Shown here in pieces: positions 33,017 to 42,289 of a stretch of 50,761 bases of DNA. The DNA is taken from NCBI GenBank assembly GCA_021734075.1, contig JAIPJW010000007.1, positions 1 through 50,761 of the forward strand, read 5' to 3'. The notes beneath the pieces are model-generated. The model did no database searches and was not told where the DNA came from. It worked only from the letters and a program-made list of their open reading frames with translations. The number at the start of each line of letters is the position of its first letter. The first letter of the stretch is position 1. The translations under genes were made by a program, and so were the position numbers. Source of the stretch: Cephaloticoccus sp. (GTDB taxonomy: Bacteria; Verrucomicrobiota; Verrucomicrobiia; Opitutales; Opitutaceae).

Positions 33017-33961
33017 TCAGGGTTGGATGGTGCGACTGTAGCGCAGGAACGGTTCCCCAACCCCTTCGGTGGCGACCAAGACGGACTGGTTGTCGTGGGT
33101 GAAGCACACGCCTTCGGCCTGGGGCAGGTTATGGGCGGAAAGTTGCAGCGGCTGGCCCGCCAGGGCCTCGACCCACGATTGGTTGGCCTGGCGGGTATAG
33201 AGGTAAACTTCCCCATAGGTCAGCACCACGGCCGTGCGTTGGTCCGAGGCGATATCGAAGCTGCATGGGAATGCGCGGTATTTGCCCCACGGAGCCTCGA
33301 TCAGGGCGGACGGGCCGGTGGGTTGGGGGATGCCATTGAGTTGGCCGATGCGCTCTACCACGATAGTGGCGTCATGTCCCGGTGAGCCGAGTGGCAGGCG
33401 ATAAATTTCCGGCGGGGTCGTGCGCTTGGAAAGCAGGTAGATGTTTTGTTCCGCCTCATCCACGGCGACATTTTCACAATCCCTGGCCCCGCCGGCGTAT
33501 TTGAAGTGAATCTGCCAGGCAATGGGTGCGCTCACTTCATGCGCCGGGTTCAAGGTGGCGGGATCAGGTTCGGCAATGACATAGAGCACGCATTCCGCGC
33601 GCTGGGCAAAATTATCCCCAACGTCGGCCGCAATCAGGTAGGATGTTCCATCGATTTTGACCGAGGTGCAGTCCTCCCAGTCGTAGTTGGTGGCCCCTTC
33701 GATGCGAACGGAACCAAGGTAAGCACCCGTGTGATCTATGGCGTAGAGCACCGGCTGACCACCACTGTCGTTGTTGACCCAGAAAACATTGTCGCTGATG
33801 CGCGAAGCAGCCAGCCCGCTCGCTTCATTGATGGCATGTTCCGTGATGGCACCGGCGACTTCCGGCCCCGCCCATTGTGCGACGGATGCGGTCGGGCTGG
33901 TGCACGATGTGCCCAGTAGGATTATCCAGCAACCCAATGCTATCAGCAGCAGTTTTCGCAT
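33017..33961 (-). CDS. Lipoprotein with a beta-propeller-like body
   Basis: A 314-residue lipoprotein: MRKLLLIALGCWIILLGTSC gives a lipobox LGTSC with Cys20. The body has repeated strands (ASGLAASRISDNVFWVNND, ENVAVDEAEQNIYLLSKR, AEGVCFTHDNQSVLVATEG) typical of a six- or seven-blade propeller of the phytase/esterase-like or NHL type. It is probably anchored in the outer or inner membrane and binds or hydrolyses a substrate I cannot name. Start 33961 is chosen for the lipoprotein signal. Divergent from deoC with 86 bases between the starts. Confidence 0.78.
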   Translation of the reverse strand: MRKLLLIALGCWIILLGTSCTSPTASVAQWAGPEVAGAITEHAINEASGLAASRISDNVFWVNNDSGGQPVLYAIDHTGAYLGSVRIEGATNYDWEDCTSVKIDGTSYLIAADVGDNFAQRAECVLYVIAEPDPATLNPAHEVSAPIAWQIHFKYAGGARDCENVAVDEAEQNIYLLSKRTTPPEIYRLPLGSPGHDATIVVERIGQLNGIPQPTGPSALIEAPWGKYRAFPCSFDIASDQRTAVVLTYGEVYLYTRQANQSWVEALAGQPLQLSAHNLPQAEGVCFTHDNQSVLVATEGVGEPFLRYSRTIQP

Positions 33962-34047
33962 GCCTCCAGCCCCGACCAATTCACTGCGCGCGGCAAGAAG
34001 AATTGCAGTCCCGGGCGGCGGGAATTTGCGTTGTTTTCGAGGGAACC

Positions 34048-35004
34048 ATGCAGCATGTTTCCTCTCTTATGAAAGCAGGTTACCCAGCGGCCCAGCGCCG
34101 TTTTCTCAGCGAGATTGGTCCGGTTGACGCCGTGGGTATCGAGGAACGCGTGGCCAAGTTTCAAACGCGCAGCATCAAGAAGGCATCGAAAGTCTGGGGA
34201 TTGAAAACAGCCGTTTCGATGGTTGATCTTACGACCCTCGAGGGCAAGGACACGCCGGGCAAGGTGGAGTCGCTGTGTCAAAAGGCGATGTCGCCCCATG
34301 AAGGGCTGGATTGCCCGACGGTGGCCGCGGTGTGCGTTTATCCGGCCATGGTCAAGTATGCGGCGCGCCATCTGGCAAATACGGCCATCAATGTCGCGTC
34401 AGTGGCCACGGCATTTCCGAGTGGCCAGGCCCCGCTCCGCACCCGCCTGGCCGAGGTCAAGGCGGCGGTGCACGACGGAGCCGACGAGATCGACATGGTG
34501 ATCAACCGCGGGGCATTTTTGGCCGGTGAATTTGCCCGGGTGCAGGACGAGATTGTGGCGGTCCGCGATGCCTGTGGCGAATCCACCCTCAAGGTCATCC
34601 TCGAGGTGAGTGAATTGGAAACCTATGACAGCATTCGCATGGCCTCCTTTCTCGCCATGCGGGTTTTACGACCGGGGGATTTTATCAAGACCAGCACGGG
34701 CAAAACCTCGATCAACGCCACGTTGGGCAACAACCAGGTGATGCTGGAGGCAATCCGCGATTTTTATCTGGCCACCGGCACGCCCATCGCGATGAAACCC
34801 GCGGGGGGGATCAAGTCGGCGAAGCAGGCGCTGCATTTTTTGGTCGCGGTCAAGGAGACCTTGGGCGACGAGTGGCTCAACAACACGCGCTATAGGTTCG
34901 GCGCCTCGTCCCTGCTCAACGACCTGCTGCGTCAGTTGGAGAAGGAAAAGACCGGCGCCTACCAGGCCCCCTACTATTTCAGCGAAGCTTCCGGCGCCTA
35001 CTGA
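34048..35004 (+). CDS. deoC: Deoxyribose-phosphate aldolase
   Basis: A 318-residue class I aldolase that splits 2-deoxyribose-5-phosphate to glyceraldehyde-3-phosphate and acetaldehyde. The Schiff-base Lys is K214 in FIKTSTG, with K250 in MKPAGGIK and D149 in DEIDMVIN; all match the E. coli DeoC catalytic set. It is longer than E. coli DeoC (259) by an N-terminal extension. ATG 34048 is preceded at 5-8 bases by GAGG, one of few clear Shine-Dalgarno sites in the window. Acetaldehyde can be passed to the downstream aldehyde dehydrogenase, 16 bases away. Confidence 0.93.
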   Translation: MQHVSSLMKAGYPAAQRRFLSEIGPVDAVGIEERVAKFQTRSIKKASKVWGLKTAVSMVDLTTLEGKDTPGKVESLCQKAMSPHEGLDCPTVAAVCVYPAMVKYAARHLANTAINVASVATAFPSGQAPLRTRLAEVKAAVHDGADEIDMVINRGAFLAGEFARVQDEIVAVRDACGESTLKVILEVSELETYDSIRMASFLAMRVLRPGDFIKTSTGKTSINATLGNNQVMLEAIRDFYLATGTPIAMKPAGGIKSAKQALHFLVAVKETLGDEWLNNTRYRFGASSLLNDLLRQLEKEKTGAYQAPYYFSEASGAY

Positions 35005-35020
35005 TTTTATTTTTAATAAT

Positions 35021-36529
35021 ATGGCTACGCTAACTGACAAAAAAAGAACAAAGTCCCGTTCCTCCGGGCGGCCTGCCGCCGAGCTGATTTTCGGCAACCT
35101 TTGGCAGTTTGATCCTGCGCCGGAAACGGCGGATCCCAAACTGAAGGCCCGTTACGATCTGTTTATCGGGGGCAAATTTGTGGCCCCGGCGTCCGGCAAG
35201 TATTTCGTTTCGATCAATCCCGCCAACGAGTCCAAGTTGGCCGAGATCGCCCACGCCGGCGTGGCGGATGTCGATGCAGCTTATGCCGCAGCCCAGAAGG
35301 CCTTTGATACGGTTTGGGGCAAAATGCCCGGCAAGGAACGGGCCAAATACATTTATCGCATCGCCCGGTTGTTGCAGGACCGGGCGCGGGAATTTGCCGT
35401 GGCGGAGACCATGGATGGGGGCAAACCGATCAAGGAATCACGCGACTTCGATGTGCCGATGGCGGCGGCGCATTTCTTCTACCACGCCGGGTGGGCCGAC
35501 AAGCTCGACTATGTGGCTCCCGGCCGGAAAGTCGTCCCGCATGGCGTGGTCGGTCAGGTGATCCCTTGGAATTTCCCCCTGCTGATGCTCGCCTGGAAAA
35601 TCGCGCCGGCCCTGGCCATGGGCAACTGTGTGGTGGTCAAACCGGCCGAGACCACGAGCATCACGGCGCTGAAACTGGGCGAGATCCTACAGGATGCCGG
35701 ATTACCCGACGGGGTGGTCAATATTGTCACTGGCTTTGGCGACACCGGGGCGGCAGTGATGACACATCCCACCGCCGCCAAAGTGGCGTTCACCGGCTCG
35801 ACCGAAGTGGGGAAAATCATCATGCGCTCGCTCGCGGGCACAGAGAAGAAGATGACCATGGAACTCGGCGGCAAGGCCGCCAACATCATCTTTGACGACG
35901 CTCCGATTGATCAGGCGGTTGAAGGTATTGTTAATGGCATCTTTTTCAACCAGGGTCATGTCTGTTGCGCGGGTTCCCGCCTGCTGGTGCAGGAAAGCAT
36001 CGCGGACGAGGTGCTGGCCAAGTTGAAAACCCGGATCAAGGTCCTGCGGGTGGGTGATCCGATGGACAAGAACACCGACCTCGGAGCCATCAATTCCAAG
36101 GAGCAACTTGCCACGATCGGACGATTGGTGGCTTCCGGGGTCAAGGAAGGGGCCACGATGTTCCAGCCCGAGTGCAAGCTGCCCGCGAAGGGTTGGTATT
36201 TTCGTCCGACCGTGTTTTCGGGGGTGTCCATGAGCCACCGGATTGCGCGTGAGGAAATCTTTGGCCCGGTGTTGAGTGTGCTGACCTTCCGCACCCTCGA
36301 CGAGGCGGTCGAGAAGGCGAACAACACGGCTTACGGACTCAGTGCCGGGGTGTGGACCGACAAGGGTTCCCGCATCCTCAAGATGTCCACCCTGTTGAAG
36401 GCGGGTGTGGTCTGGGCCAACACCTACAACAAATTCGACCCAACCTCGCCCTTCGGCGGCTACAAGGAATCGGGCTTTGGTCGTGAAGGCGGTCGCCAGG
36501 GCCTGCTCGACTACTGCAAGTTGGTTTAA
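35021..36529 (+). CDS. NAD(P)-dependent aldehyde dehydrogenase
   Basis: A 502-residue aldehyde dehydrogenase with all catalytic features: oxyanion Asn in PWNFPL (184), the NAD-site GSTEVGK (259-265), general base E281 in MELGGK and nucleophile C315 in NQGHVCCAGSR. The first 45 residues are a basic extension. It most plausibly oxidises the acetaldehyde made by DeoC, though other aldehydes are possible. It is followed after 4 bases by the zinc-ribbon gene, and the set deoC-aldh-zinc ribbon-half aldh appears to be one transcription unit. Confidence 0.92.
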   Translation: MATLTDKKRTKSRSSGRPAAELIFGNLWQFDPAPETADPKLKARYDLFIGGKFVAPASGKYFVSINPANESKLAEIAHAGVADVDAAYAAAQKAFDTVWGKMPGKERAKYIYRIARLLQDRAREFAVAETMDGGKPIKESRDFDVPMAAAHFFYHAGWADKLDYVAPGRKVVPHGVVGQVIPWNFPLLMLAWKIAPALAMGNCVVVKPAETTSITALKLGEILQDAGLPDGVVNIVTGFGDTGAAVMTHPTAAKVAFTGSTEVGKIIMRSLAGTEKKMTMELGGKAANIIFDDAPIDQAVEGIVNGIFFNQGHVCCAGSRLLVQESIADEVLAKLKTRIKVLRVGDPMDKNTDLGAINSKEQLATIGRLVASGVKEGATMFQPECKLPAKGWYFRPTVFSGVSMSHRIAREEIFGPVLSVLTFRTLDEAVEKANNTAYGLSAGVWTDKGSRILKMSTLLKAGVVWANTYNKFDPTSPFGGYKESGFGREGGRQGLLDYCKLV

Positions 36530-36533
36530 ACCC

Positions 36534-36800
36534 ATGTCCCGTGATTTTACTCCGCCCCATGAATGTCCGGTCTGCGGTGAAGCCGTGCCTCGCGGGGCGA
36601 AAGCTTGTCCGGGCTGTGGTGCGGATGAACGCAGCGGGTGGGATGATGATGCCACCTGCTATGATGGTCTCGATCTACCCGACGAAGCCTATGATGATGA
36701 AAAAGAGGTGCAGAGCTCCCCACCTGAATCTCATGTGCTCCGAACCATTGTCATCGTGTCACTGATCGGTGCACTCCTGCTACTCTTTGTTTTTCGTTAA
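36534..36800 (+). CDS. Zinc-ribbon protein with C-terminal membrane anchor
   Basis: An 88-residue protein. Residues 11-30 form a zinc ribbon (CPVCGEAVPRG then CPGCGADE), followed by an acidic linker of about 35 residues and one C-terminal hydrophobic helix (TIVIVSLIGALLLLFVF). It is 4 bases after the dehydrogenase stop. Such small tail-anchored zinc ribbons are usually of unknown function. Its place inside a sugar-phosphate/aldehyde gene set may be incidental. Confidence 0.75.
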   Translation: MSRDFTPPHECPVCGEAVPRGAKACPGCGADERSGWDDDATCYDGLDLPDEAYDDEKEVQSSPPESHVLRTIVIVSLIGALLLLFVFR

Positions 36801-36837
36801 CTTTCCCCCAGCCATTTCGCTTCAGATTATCAACCCA

Positions 36838-36920
36838 TGACTCGTAAAGCCACGGAGCCACCAAGACACTGAGATCCATAGCATATTTAATTTTTTGCCT
36901 CCGCGCCTCTGCGGCCAATT
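36838..36920. repeat. Purine/pyrimidine-arm repeat (CACGGAG...CTCTGCGG type)
   Basis: The stretch holds a purine-rich arm (AAAGCCACGGAGCCACCAAG, then ACACTGAGA) and, after an AT-rich centre, a pyrimidine-rich arm (GCCTCCGCGCCTCTGCGG). These arms are imperfectly complementary and have the short-period form of the CACGGAGACACAGAG-type repeats common between genes in many bacteria. It occupies the gap directly upstream of the half-length dehydrogenase and may form a hairpin in its leader. Confidence 0.6.
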
Positions 36921-36923
36921 CTC

Positions 36924-37784
36924 ATGACCCGACTGCCCATTACCAAAACCCCCAAGCCCTATGTCGGCGGGGCCTTCATTCGCTCTGAGAGCGGGCGCAC
37001 GTTTCCGCTCAACGACAAGGCGGGAAAGTTTTTTGCCAACATCCCGCAATGCACCCGCAAGGACCTGCGCAATGCGGTCGAGGCCGCAGCCAAGGCCGGG
37101 ATCGGCTGGGCGAAACGCACCGCCTACAATCGCGGGCAGATCCTTTACCGCCTCGGCGAGATGCTGGAAGCCCGGCGGGTGGAGATGATCGAGACCCTGA
37201 TACGGTTCGGCGCGACAAAGGTGGCCGCGACCAAGGAAACCGATGCGTGTTCCGACCGGCTGATCTACTACGCGGGTTGGTGCGACAAATATGAACAAGT
37301 GTTGGGCAACGTCAATCCAGTGGCTTCGCCGCATTTCAATTTCACCGTCACGGAAGCGATGGGTGTGGTGGGAGTGATTGCCCCGGATGCCCCGGCATTG
37401 CTCGGGTTGGTTACGATGGTGGCTCCGATCATTGCCAGTGGCAATTCTGTCGTGGTCGAAGTTTCCGAGACCAATCCCTATCCAGCGATATTGCTGGGTG
37501 AGATGCTGGCAACCAGTGACTTGCCGGGCGGGGTGGTCAATCTGCTCACCGGTTTTCGCAAGGAGCTGGTGCCGACTTTTGCCACGCACGCGCAGATACG
37601 CGGCATCCGTGCGGCGGTGGGTGCCGACGACCGAAGGGCACTGCGTTTGGGTGCGGCAGAAAGCGTGAAGCGCGTGAACCTGGTCGAAGCCGGGATTGAT
37701 TGGTATTCCGTCCGGGCGCAGGACCTCTACGCGATCCGTGATTTCGTGGAATTCAAGACCACGTGGCATCCGATCGGAGCCTGA
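36924..37784 (+). CDS. Half-length aldehyde dehydrogenase without catalytic domain
   Basis: A 286-residue protein matching the N-terminal half of aldehyde dehydrogenases: KPYVGGAFIRSESG start, GRTFPL, and VTEAMGVVGVIAPDAPALL in place of the usual PWNFP. The NAD-binding GSTEVGK and ELGGK motifs and the nucleophile Cys are absent. The final 60 residues (AVGADDRRALRLG, WYSVRAQDLYAIRDF) replace the catalytic domain in an orderly way and the frame is intact, so it is not a fresh pseudogene. A structural or regulatory partner of the full enzyme upstream is possible. The gene starts just after the repeat at 36838-36920. Confidence 0.8.
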   Translation: MTRLPITKTPKPYVGGAFIRSESGRTFPLNDKAGKFFANIPQCTRKDLRNAVEAAAKAGIGWAKRTAYNRGQILYRLGEMLEARRVEMIETLIRFGATKVAATKETDACSDRLIYYAGWCDKYEQVLGNVNPVASPHFNFTVTEAMGVVGVIAPDAPALLGLVTMVAPIIASGNSVVVEVSETNPYPAILLGEMLATSDLPGGVVNLLTGFRKELVPTFATHAQIRGIRAAVGADDRRALRLGAAESVKRVNLVEAGIDWYSVRAQDLYAIRDFVEFKTTWHPIGA

Positions 37785-37820
37785 AGCTGGACGATAAGGT
37801 GCATCGTCCGGCGGATTGCT

Positions 37821-38249
37821 TCACGATTTTGGAGTGAGGGATTTCAAGTAGGCGGCGAGTGCCTTGGCGTCGGCCGCATTGAAACGGTTTTCCGGCATAG
37901 GTGGCCTCACCGGCACACCGGTGGGGCGTTCGCCGGGCATAAAAAAATGCACCGCCTGCGTCTTGGTGTAGTTGGGCAAACCCGCAATCAACGGCGCCTC
38001 GCCGGCCCAGGCGGGCATTGGCACGGTGGGGGCGAAGCCGAGGGGTGAGCCGGTGTATTCCTGGCCGACGATGAACATGCCTTTTTCGCCGCGGGGCGAA
38101 TGGCAATTGGCGCACATGCCGACATTTTGGACGAGGTAGCGACCGCGCTCAATTTGAGCGGCATCCGCATCGTATGCCCGGGCGCTCGTCACGAACGCCG
38201 CAGTGAACAATGCTACCAATAGCAGTTTGGATGTTATTTGACGTTTCAT
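37821..38249 (-). CDS. Monohaem cytochrome c, exported
   Basis: A 142-residue protein with a signal peptide (MKRQITSKLLLVALFTAAF, cleavage near SARA). The haem motif CANCH follows GRYLVQNVGM, and a likely axial Met is in RPPMPENRF; the C-terminal helix DAKALAAYLKSL is typical of class I cytochromes c. It acts as a periplasmic electron carrier or as a domain partner of a dehydrogenase. Start 38249 is chosen for the signal peptide. It converges on the half-length dehydrogenase gene. Confidence 0.9.
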   Translation of the reverse strand: MKRQITSKLLLVALFTAAFVTSARAYDADAAQIERGRYLVQNVGMCANCHSPRGEKGMFIVGQEYTGSPLGFAPTVPMPAWAGEAPLIAGLPNYTKTQAVHFFMPGERPTGVPVRPPMPENRFNAADAKALAAYLKSLTPKS

Positions 38250-38397
38250 GGTTGGAATATGAAACGGCAAATACCCGGAAGACCCCGTTTTGGTTAAAAA
38301 TTATTTGGGATGAGCGGCCATCAAGCCTGAAGTGCGACTGAATTTATTTTTGGGAACATCATGCCCGCCAGGCAACAATCCGGACTTTTCCTTGCCA

Positions 38398-41061
38398 TCA
38401 TTCCGGGCTTTGCCCGAGCTGCTCTAGCACCCACGCGTCGATTGCTGGCAGGGCGCGCTGCTTGAAACGCGCGCGGTCACGGATGCCGTCGGCCGTGCGG
38501 GAGGCCACCGGGAGGGAGTCGGCGGGAAATTTTTCCGCCATGAGCGACATCAGTTGATCGGCGTGGGCCTCGTCAGTGAAGGATTCCATGATATCCGGCA
38601 GGTAACCATAATAGTCGAATGAGCCCACCTGTTTGATGAGGGCGTCGAAATTGGCCAGGGTATAGGCTAGGACCAGTTCGGGATCCTCGGATTTTTCGGC
38701 GACGCGACGCAGGTTGTTGTTGGCCTCGGACATGGGCATTTCACCGGAGAGCGAGAGCGGCAGGGTTTGTGAGATCAGCGTCGGGTCAAGGGCGGCCTGC
38801 ATGGCCCCGTAGGCGCGGCGCTTGGTCCGGGTGGTCAGGCTGCGTCTGGCAAAATCGCGCAATTGATTGTAGGTCGTTTGGTCGGCGTAACGACCCACGA
38901 TATTGAGCATCGTGCTGGCGAGGTTGCCGGGAATGGATTTTTCATCGGCCAGATAGGCGGGGAATTTTCTGCGGGCCCACGCCAGGGCTACAGGATCCCC
39001 GTAGATGCCGAGTTGGCCGATCAAGCTGCCGCGCAGCGAACGGTCGAGCGGAGTGTCGTCGGGCTTCTCGTCGTAACCAAGCCGAGCCAGCAGCGGCTGC
39101 AGTAGTTGGCTTGCCCACATTTGGAACGATTTACGACCGGGCTCCCGCTCCTCAAGATTGTCGATGGTGCCAAGTGCGCCGAGGAGCTGTTGCTGCAGAA
39201 CCGGGTGGGTGTTCGCGTCGATTTTGGTGGCAAGATCGAGGTAACGGGTGGCGGGCAGGTGTCCGGCCCGGACGAGCGCCCAGGTGTCGGACAGCAGATT
39301 GAGTTGATCCTCGACGGGCAGATCACCGAGCCGCGCCAGTAGTTCTTTGGCCAGCTGGTCATCGTATTGGACGCGATAGAAACCGGCATTGCCGACGTTG
39401 AATTTGACCGGACCGGAGCCCTGGGGCCGCGGGATAGTCAATTTTGTGTCCCGGAAGAGAACGGTTGCCGGTTGGTCGATTTTAGAAAGGGCCGCGTAGG
39501 TGATCGGAATTTGCCACGAGTCCGCAGCCGGCTCCGCTCCCCCGACCAGGAACCTGGTCTGGGTGAGGTCCAGCCAGTGGTGGCCATTTTCGTCGCGGGC
39601 AGTCACGGTGACCAAGGGAAATCCGGGCCGCTCGATCCAGCCATTGGCTACGCCCGCGACCGGCCGGCCGGAAGCGTCGGCGAGGGCCTGCCAGAGATCG
39701 GCGGTCGTGGTGTTGCTGTAAGCGTGACGCTGGATGTAGAGGCGGATCCCGTCGCGGAAGGTGTTTTCGCCGAGGTAGGTTTCCAGCATGCGCAAGACGG
39801 CCTGACCCTTGGAATAGGAAATCGTGTCAAAGGCATTGGCTGCCTCGGCCTCATTGGCGATGGGTTGCAAGATGGGGTGGGAACTTGGTCGGGTGTCCAA
39901 GTTCATGGCGCCCTCCTTTGAGCCGTTGGCCCGCAGCCAGTGTTCCCATGTGGGATTATTGGCGTCGGTATTCTTGGTGCCGATCCATGATGCGAAGCCC
40001 TCGTTCAGCCAGATGTTGTCCCACCAGGCCATGGTGACGATGTTGCCGAACCATTGGTGGGCGATTTCGTGGGCGATGACGCCATAGACCCGTTCCTTGC
40101 CCGACTGGCCGGAAATATCCGGGTTGTAGAGCAGCGTGGTGTCGATGTAGGTGATGCAACCCCAATTCTCCATCGCGCCGAAACCGGAGAACGCGTTGGG
40201 CACGCCGATTTGGTCGAGCTTCGGCAGGGGATATTTCACCCCGAAGTAGTCGTAAAAGTAAGCCAGCGCTGTTTTGGTTGCTTCCAGGGCGTAATGGGCC
40301 GAGTCGCTCTTGCCCGCGGTGGTGAGGATCCGGAGTTTGACGCCTTGGAACTCACCCTCGACCGCTTCGAACTCAGCAGCGTAAAGCGCGACGAGGTAGG
40401 AGGGCATCGACGGGGTGCGGGCAAAGGTCAGAGCCTTGAGGCCGGCGCCGGCCGGTTCCTCCTTCACGATGGGCATATTGGAAACACCCATGAGGTTATC
40501 AGGAATCACCATGGTGATGTCATAGGTGGCGCGGAAGACAGGTTCGTCCCAGCCCGGGAATACCCGGCGCGCATCAGTGGACTCCATTTGGGTGCCCAAC
40601 ATCATGCGGGGTCCCTGCGGAGTTTCATATTCATCGATAAATAAGCCCTGGGCCTGTTTGCCGATTCGTCCCCGGTAATTGAATTGCAGGGTGTGGCTGC
40701 CTACCGCCAAGGCGATGGGGAGAGTTAAGGTCTGCTTGGCCTCATCTACAATCGTCTCGATGGTTTGCGGAGACGTGGCATCATCTACCAATTCAACCCG
40801 GTCGATGGACAGCTCGAGCGCATTGAGCACCACGGCAGTCACCGGATGCTGCACCTCGATTTCGATGAGGGCCGTGCCGGAAAAAGTTCGGGCGGTCAGA
40901 TCGGGTTGAATCCGCAGGGTATAGTGCAGGGGCACTACCGTCTTGGGCAATTGCCCGGGGGTTGAAGCGAAGGCGAAGGGTTCTTCAGCCCTTAAACCCA
41001 ATGGCATGATCAACAGAATAAAGAGCCAACAGGAAGGGAACAGGCGCAGGCGGGTAAGCAT
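38398..41061 (-). CDS. M1-family zinc aminopeptidase, exported
   Basis: An 887-residue metalloprotease with signal peptide (LFPSCWLFILLIMPLGLRAE). The substrate-anchor motif GAMEN is at 295-299 and the zinc site HEIAHQW at 331-337 with the third ligand E354 (H-E-x2-H-x18-E). An ERAP1-like C-terminal helical domain follows. It removes N-terminal residues from peptides in the periplasm. Intact and of the usual length for PepN/ERAP-like enzymes. No clear operon partner; the 150-base gap to cytochrome c on the same strand holds nothing I can name. Confidence 0.93.
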   Translation of the reverse strand: MLTRLRLFPSCWLFILLIMPLGLRAEEPFAFASTPGQLPKTVVPLHYTLRIQPDLTARTFSGTALIEIEVQHPVTAVVLNALELSIDRVELVDDATSPQTIETIVDEAKQTLTLPIALAVGSHTLQFNYRGRIGKQAQGLFIDEYETPQGPRMMLGTQMESTDARRVFPGWDEPVFRATYDITMVIPDNLMGVSNMPIVKEEPAGAGLKALTFARTPSMPSYLVALYAAEFEAVEGEFQGVKLRILTTAGKSDSAHYALEATKTALAYFYDYFGVKYPLPKLDQIGVPNAFSGFGAMENWGCITYIDTTLLYNPDISGQSGKERVYGVIAHEIAHQWFGNIVTMAWWDNIWLNEGFASWIGTKNTDANNPTWEHWLRANGSKEGAMNLDTRPSSHPILQPIANEAEAANAFDTISYSKGQAVLRMLETYLGENTFRDGIRLYIQRHAYSNTTTADLWQALADASGRPVAGVANGWIERPGFPLVTVTARDENGHHWLDLTQTRFLVGGAEPAADSWQIPITYAALSKIDQPATVLFRDTKLTIPRPQGSGPVKFNVGNAGFYRVQYDDQLAKELLARLGDLPVEDQLNLLSDTWALVRAGHLPATRYLDLATKIDANTHPVLQQQLLGALGTIDNLEEREPGRKSFQMWASQLLQPLLARLGYDEKPDDTPLDRSLRGSLIGQLGIYGDPVALAWARRKFPAYLADEKSIPGNLASTMLNIVGRYADQTTYNQLRDFARRSLTTRTKRRAYGAMQAALDPTLISQTLPLSLSGEMPMSEANNNLRRVAEKSEDPELVLAYTLANFDALIKQVGSFDYYGYLPDIMESFTDEAHADQLMSLMAEKFPADSLPVASRTADGIRDRARFKQRALPAIDAWVLEQLGQSPE

Positions 41062-41163
41062 TCATCCACGTTACTTGTCCTCCCCGGAAGTCAATTATGA
41101 CACGGGCAAGGGCGACATTTCGCGATGACTAGAAGGCCGGCTATTGGTGCTGAAGCGCGTCGA

Positions 41164-42120
41164 TTATCGCTGGTTTCGGAAACGGGCAATTTCCCGGGCC
41201 CGGGGCATGGCGGGGGCGGTGCCCCGCCGGGTCACGGACAAAGCCGCCACGGAATTGGCGAATTTTGCCGCGGCGACGATATCGCCGGAGAAAGTAACCA
41301 TACCGGCCGCGAATCCGCCGCAGAACGCGTCACCCGCGCCGGTGGTATCGACGACCTTGATGTCCGCGCAGGCAGGCAGGACCGCATAGTCTTGGGCTTG
41401 CGAAATAAAACACCCTTTGCTGCCCAGGGTCACGATCACGTTTGGCACCTCGAACCTCCGGCAAAGCTGGTGGAGTTTGGCCGGGGCCAATTTGGCCAGG
41501 CCGGTTTCCGTCAACACTTTGCGGCCCCCCAATTTCAGCTGGTTGGCCAGCGCCACAAATTCCGTTTCGTTGGGGATCAATACGTCGGTTAAAGGGAGAA
41601 TGCCGGGCTCGAAGTCGGGTCGCATCGGCGCGGGGTTGAGCACCGTGGTGACTCTGGCCCGGCGGGCGATCCGGAAGACATGGGCATTGATGGCCAGGGT
41701 GGCCTCGTGCTGACAGACGACGACGCGGGCTCCTCGAATCAGGTTCGCATCGATATCCTTTGGCTTGATCTGTGCGCTGGCGCCCAAGGCGACGATAATT
41801 TCGTTTTGACCGGAATCGTTGACCAAAATGCCGGCCGTGGCCGTGGCATGCCCGGTTTTGGCAATGAACCGGGCTCCGATGCCCTCGTCGGCATAAAATT
41901 TGGCGGCTGCCTCCGCAAAGCCATCCCGGCCGACCGAACCGATGAAAAGCGTGGGCACGCCCGTGCGTCCCGCGGCGATCGCTTGATTGGAACCCTTGCC
42001 CCCGGGACCGGTGACAAAAGTGCCGACGGTGGTTTGGCCCGGGGCTGGAAAATGGGAACAGAAAAACGTGAGATCCTGCACGAAGCTGCCAACAACCACA
42101 ACTTGGGGTGTCTTTTTCAT
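41164..42120 (-). CDS. Ribokinase-like PfkB-family sugar kinase
   Basis: A 318-residue PfkB kinase. The substrate motif is GPGGKGSNQAIAAGR near the N-terminus, and the ATP/anion-hole motif with the catalytic base Asp is DTTGAGDAFCGG. Family and GGKGSNQA form fit ribokinase, producing ribose-5-phosphate; deoxyribokinase is possible given deoC and the thymidine phosphorylase in the window. Start 42120 (MKKTPQ) begins at the first strand; ATG 42174 adds an unrelated stretch. Divergent from the histidine kinase gene. Confidence 0.88.
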   Translation of the reverse strand: MKKTPQVVVVGSFVQDLTFFCSHFPAPGQTTVGTFVTGPGGKGSNQAIAAGRTGVPTLFIGSVGRDGFAEAAAKFYADEGIGARFIAKTGHATATAGILVNDSGQNEIIVALGASAQIKPKDIDANLIRGARVVVCQHEATLAINAHVFRIARRARVTTVLNPAPMRPDFEPGILPLTDVLIPNETEFVALANQLKLGGRKVLTETGLAKLAPAKLHQLCRRFEVPNVIVTLGSKGCFISQAQDYAVLPACADIKVVDTTGAGDAFCGGFAAGMVTFSGDIVAAAKFANSVAALSVTRRGTAPAMPRAREIARFRNQR

Positions 42121-42289
42121 GATGGGTGAGACCAGCATCAAACCTTTTGGGCTGAGTGCAATCCCGGTCGGCATCCACGGGGGTTGCCGCTCCTACGGCG
42201 TGAGGACCGTTCGTCCAATTGCCCCCGACAGGTTTGGCGCGTCAACTATGTTCTGCTCGCCCCATGTCGCCATGGCCGCACTGTCTTTA

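Noticed and set aside
35702-37769. Long minus-strand frames opposite both aldehyde dehydrogenases
   Set aside because: Shadows; no domain and strongly biased composition.
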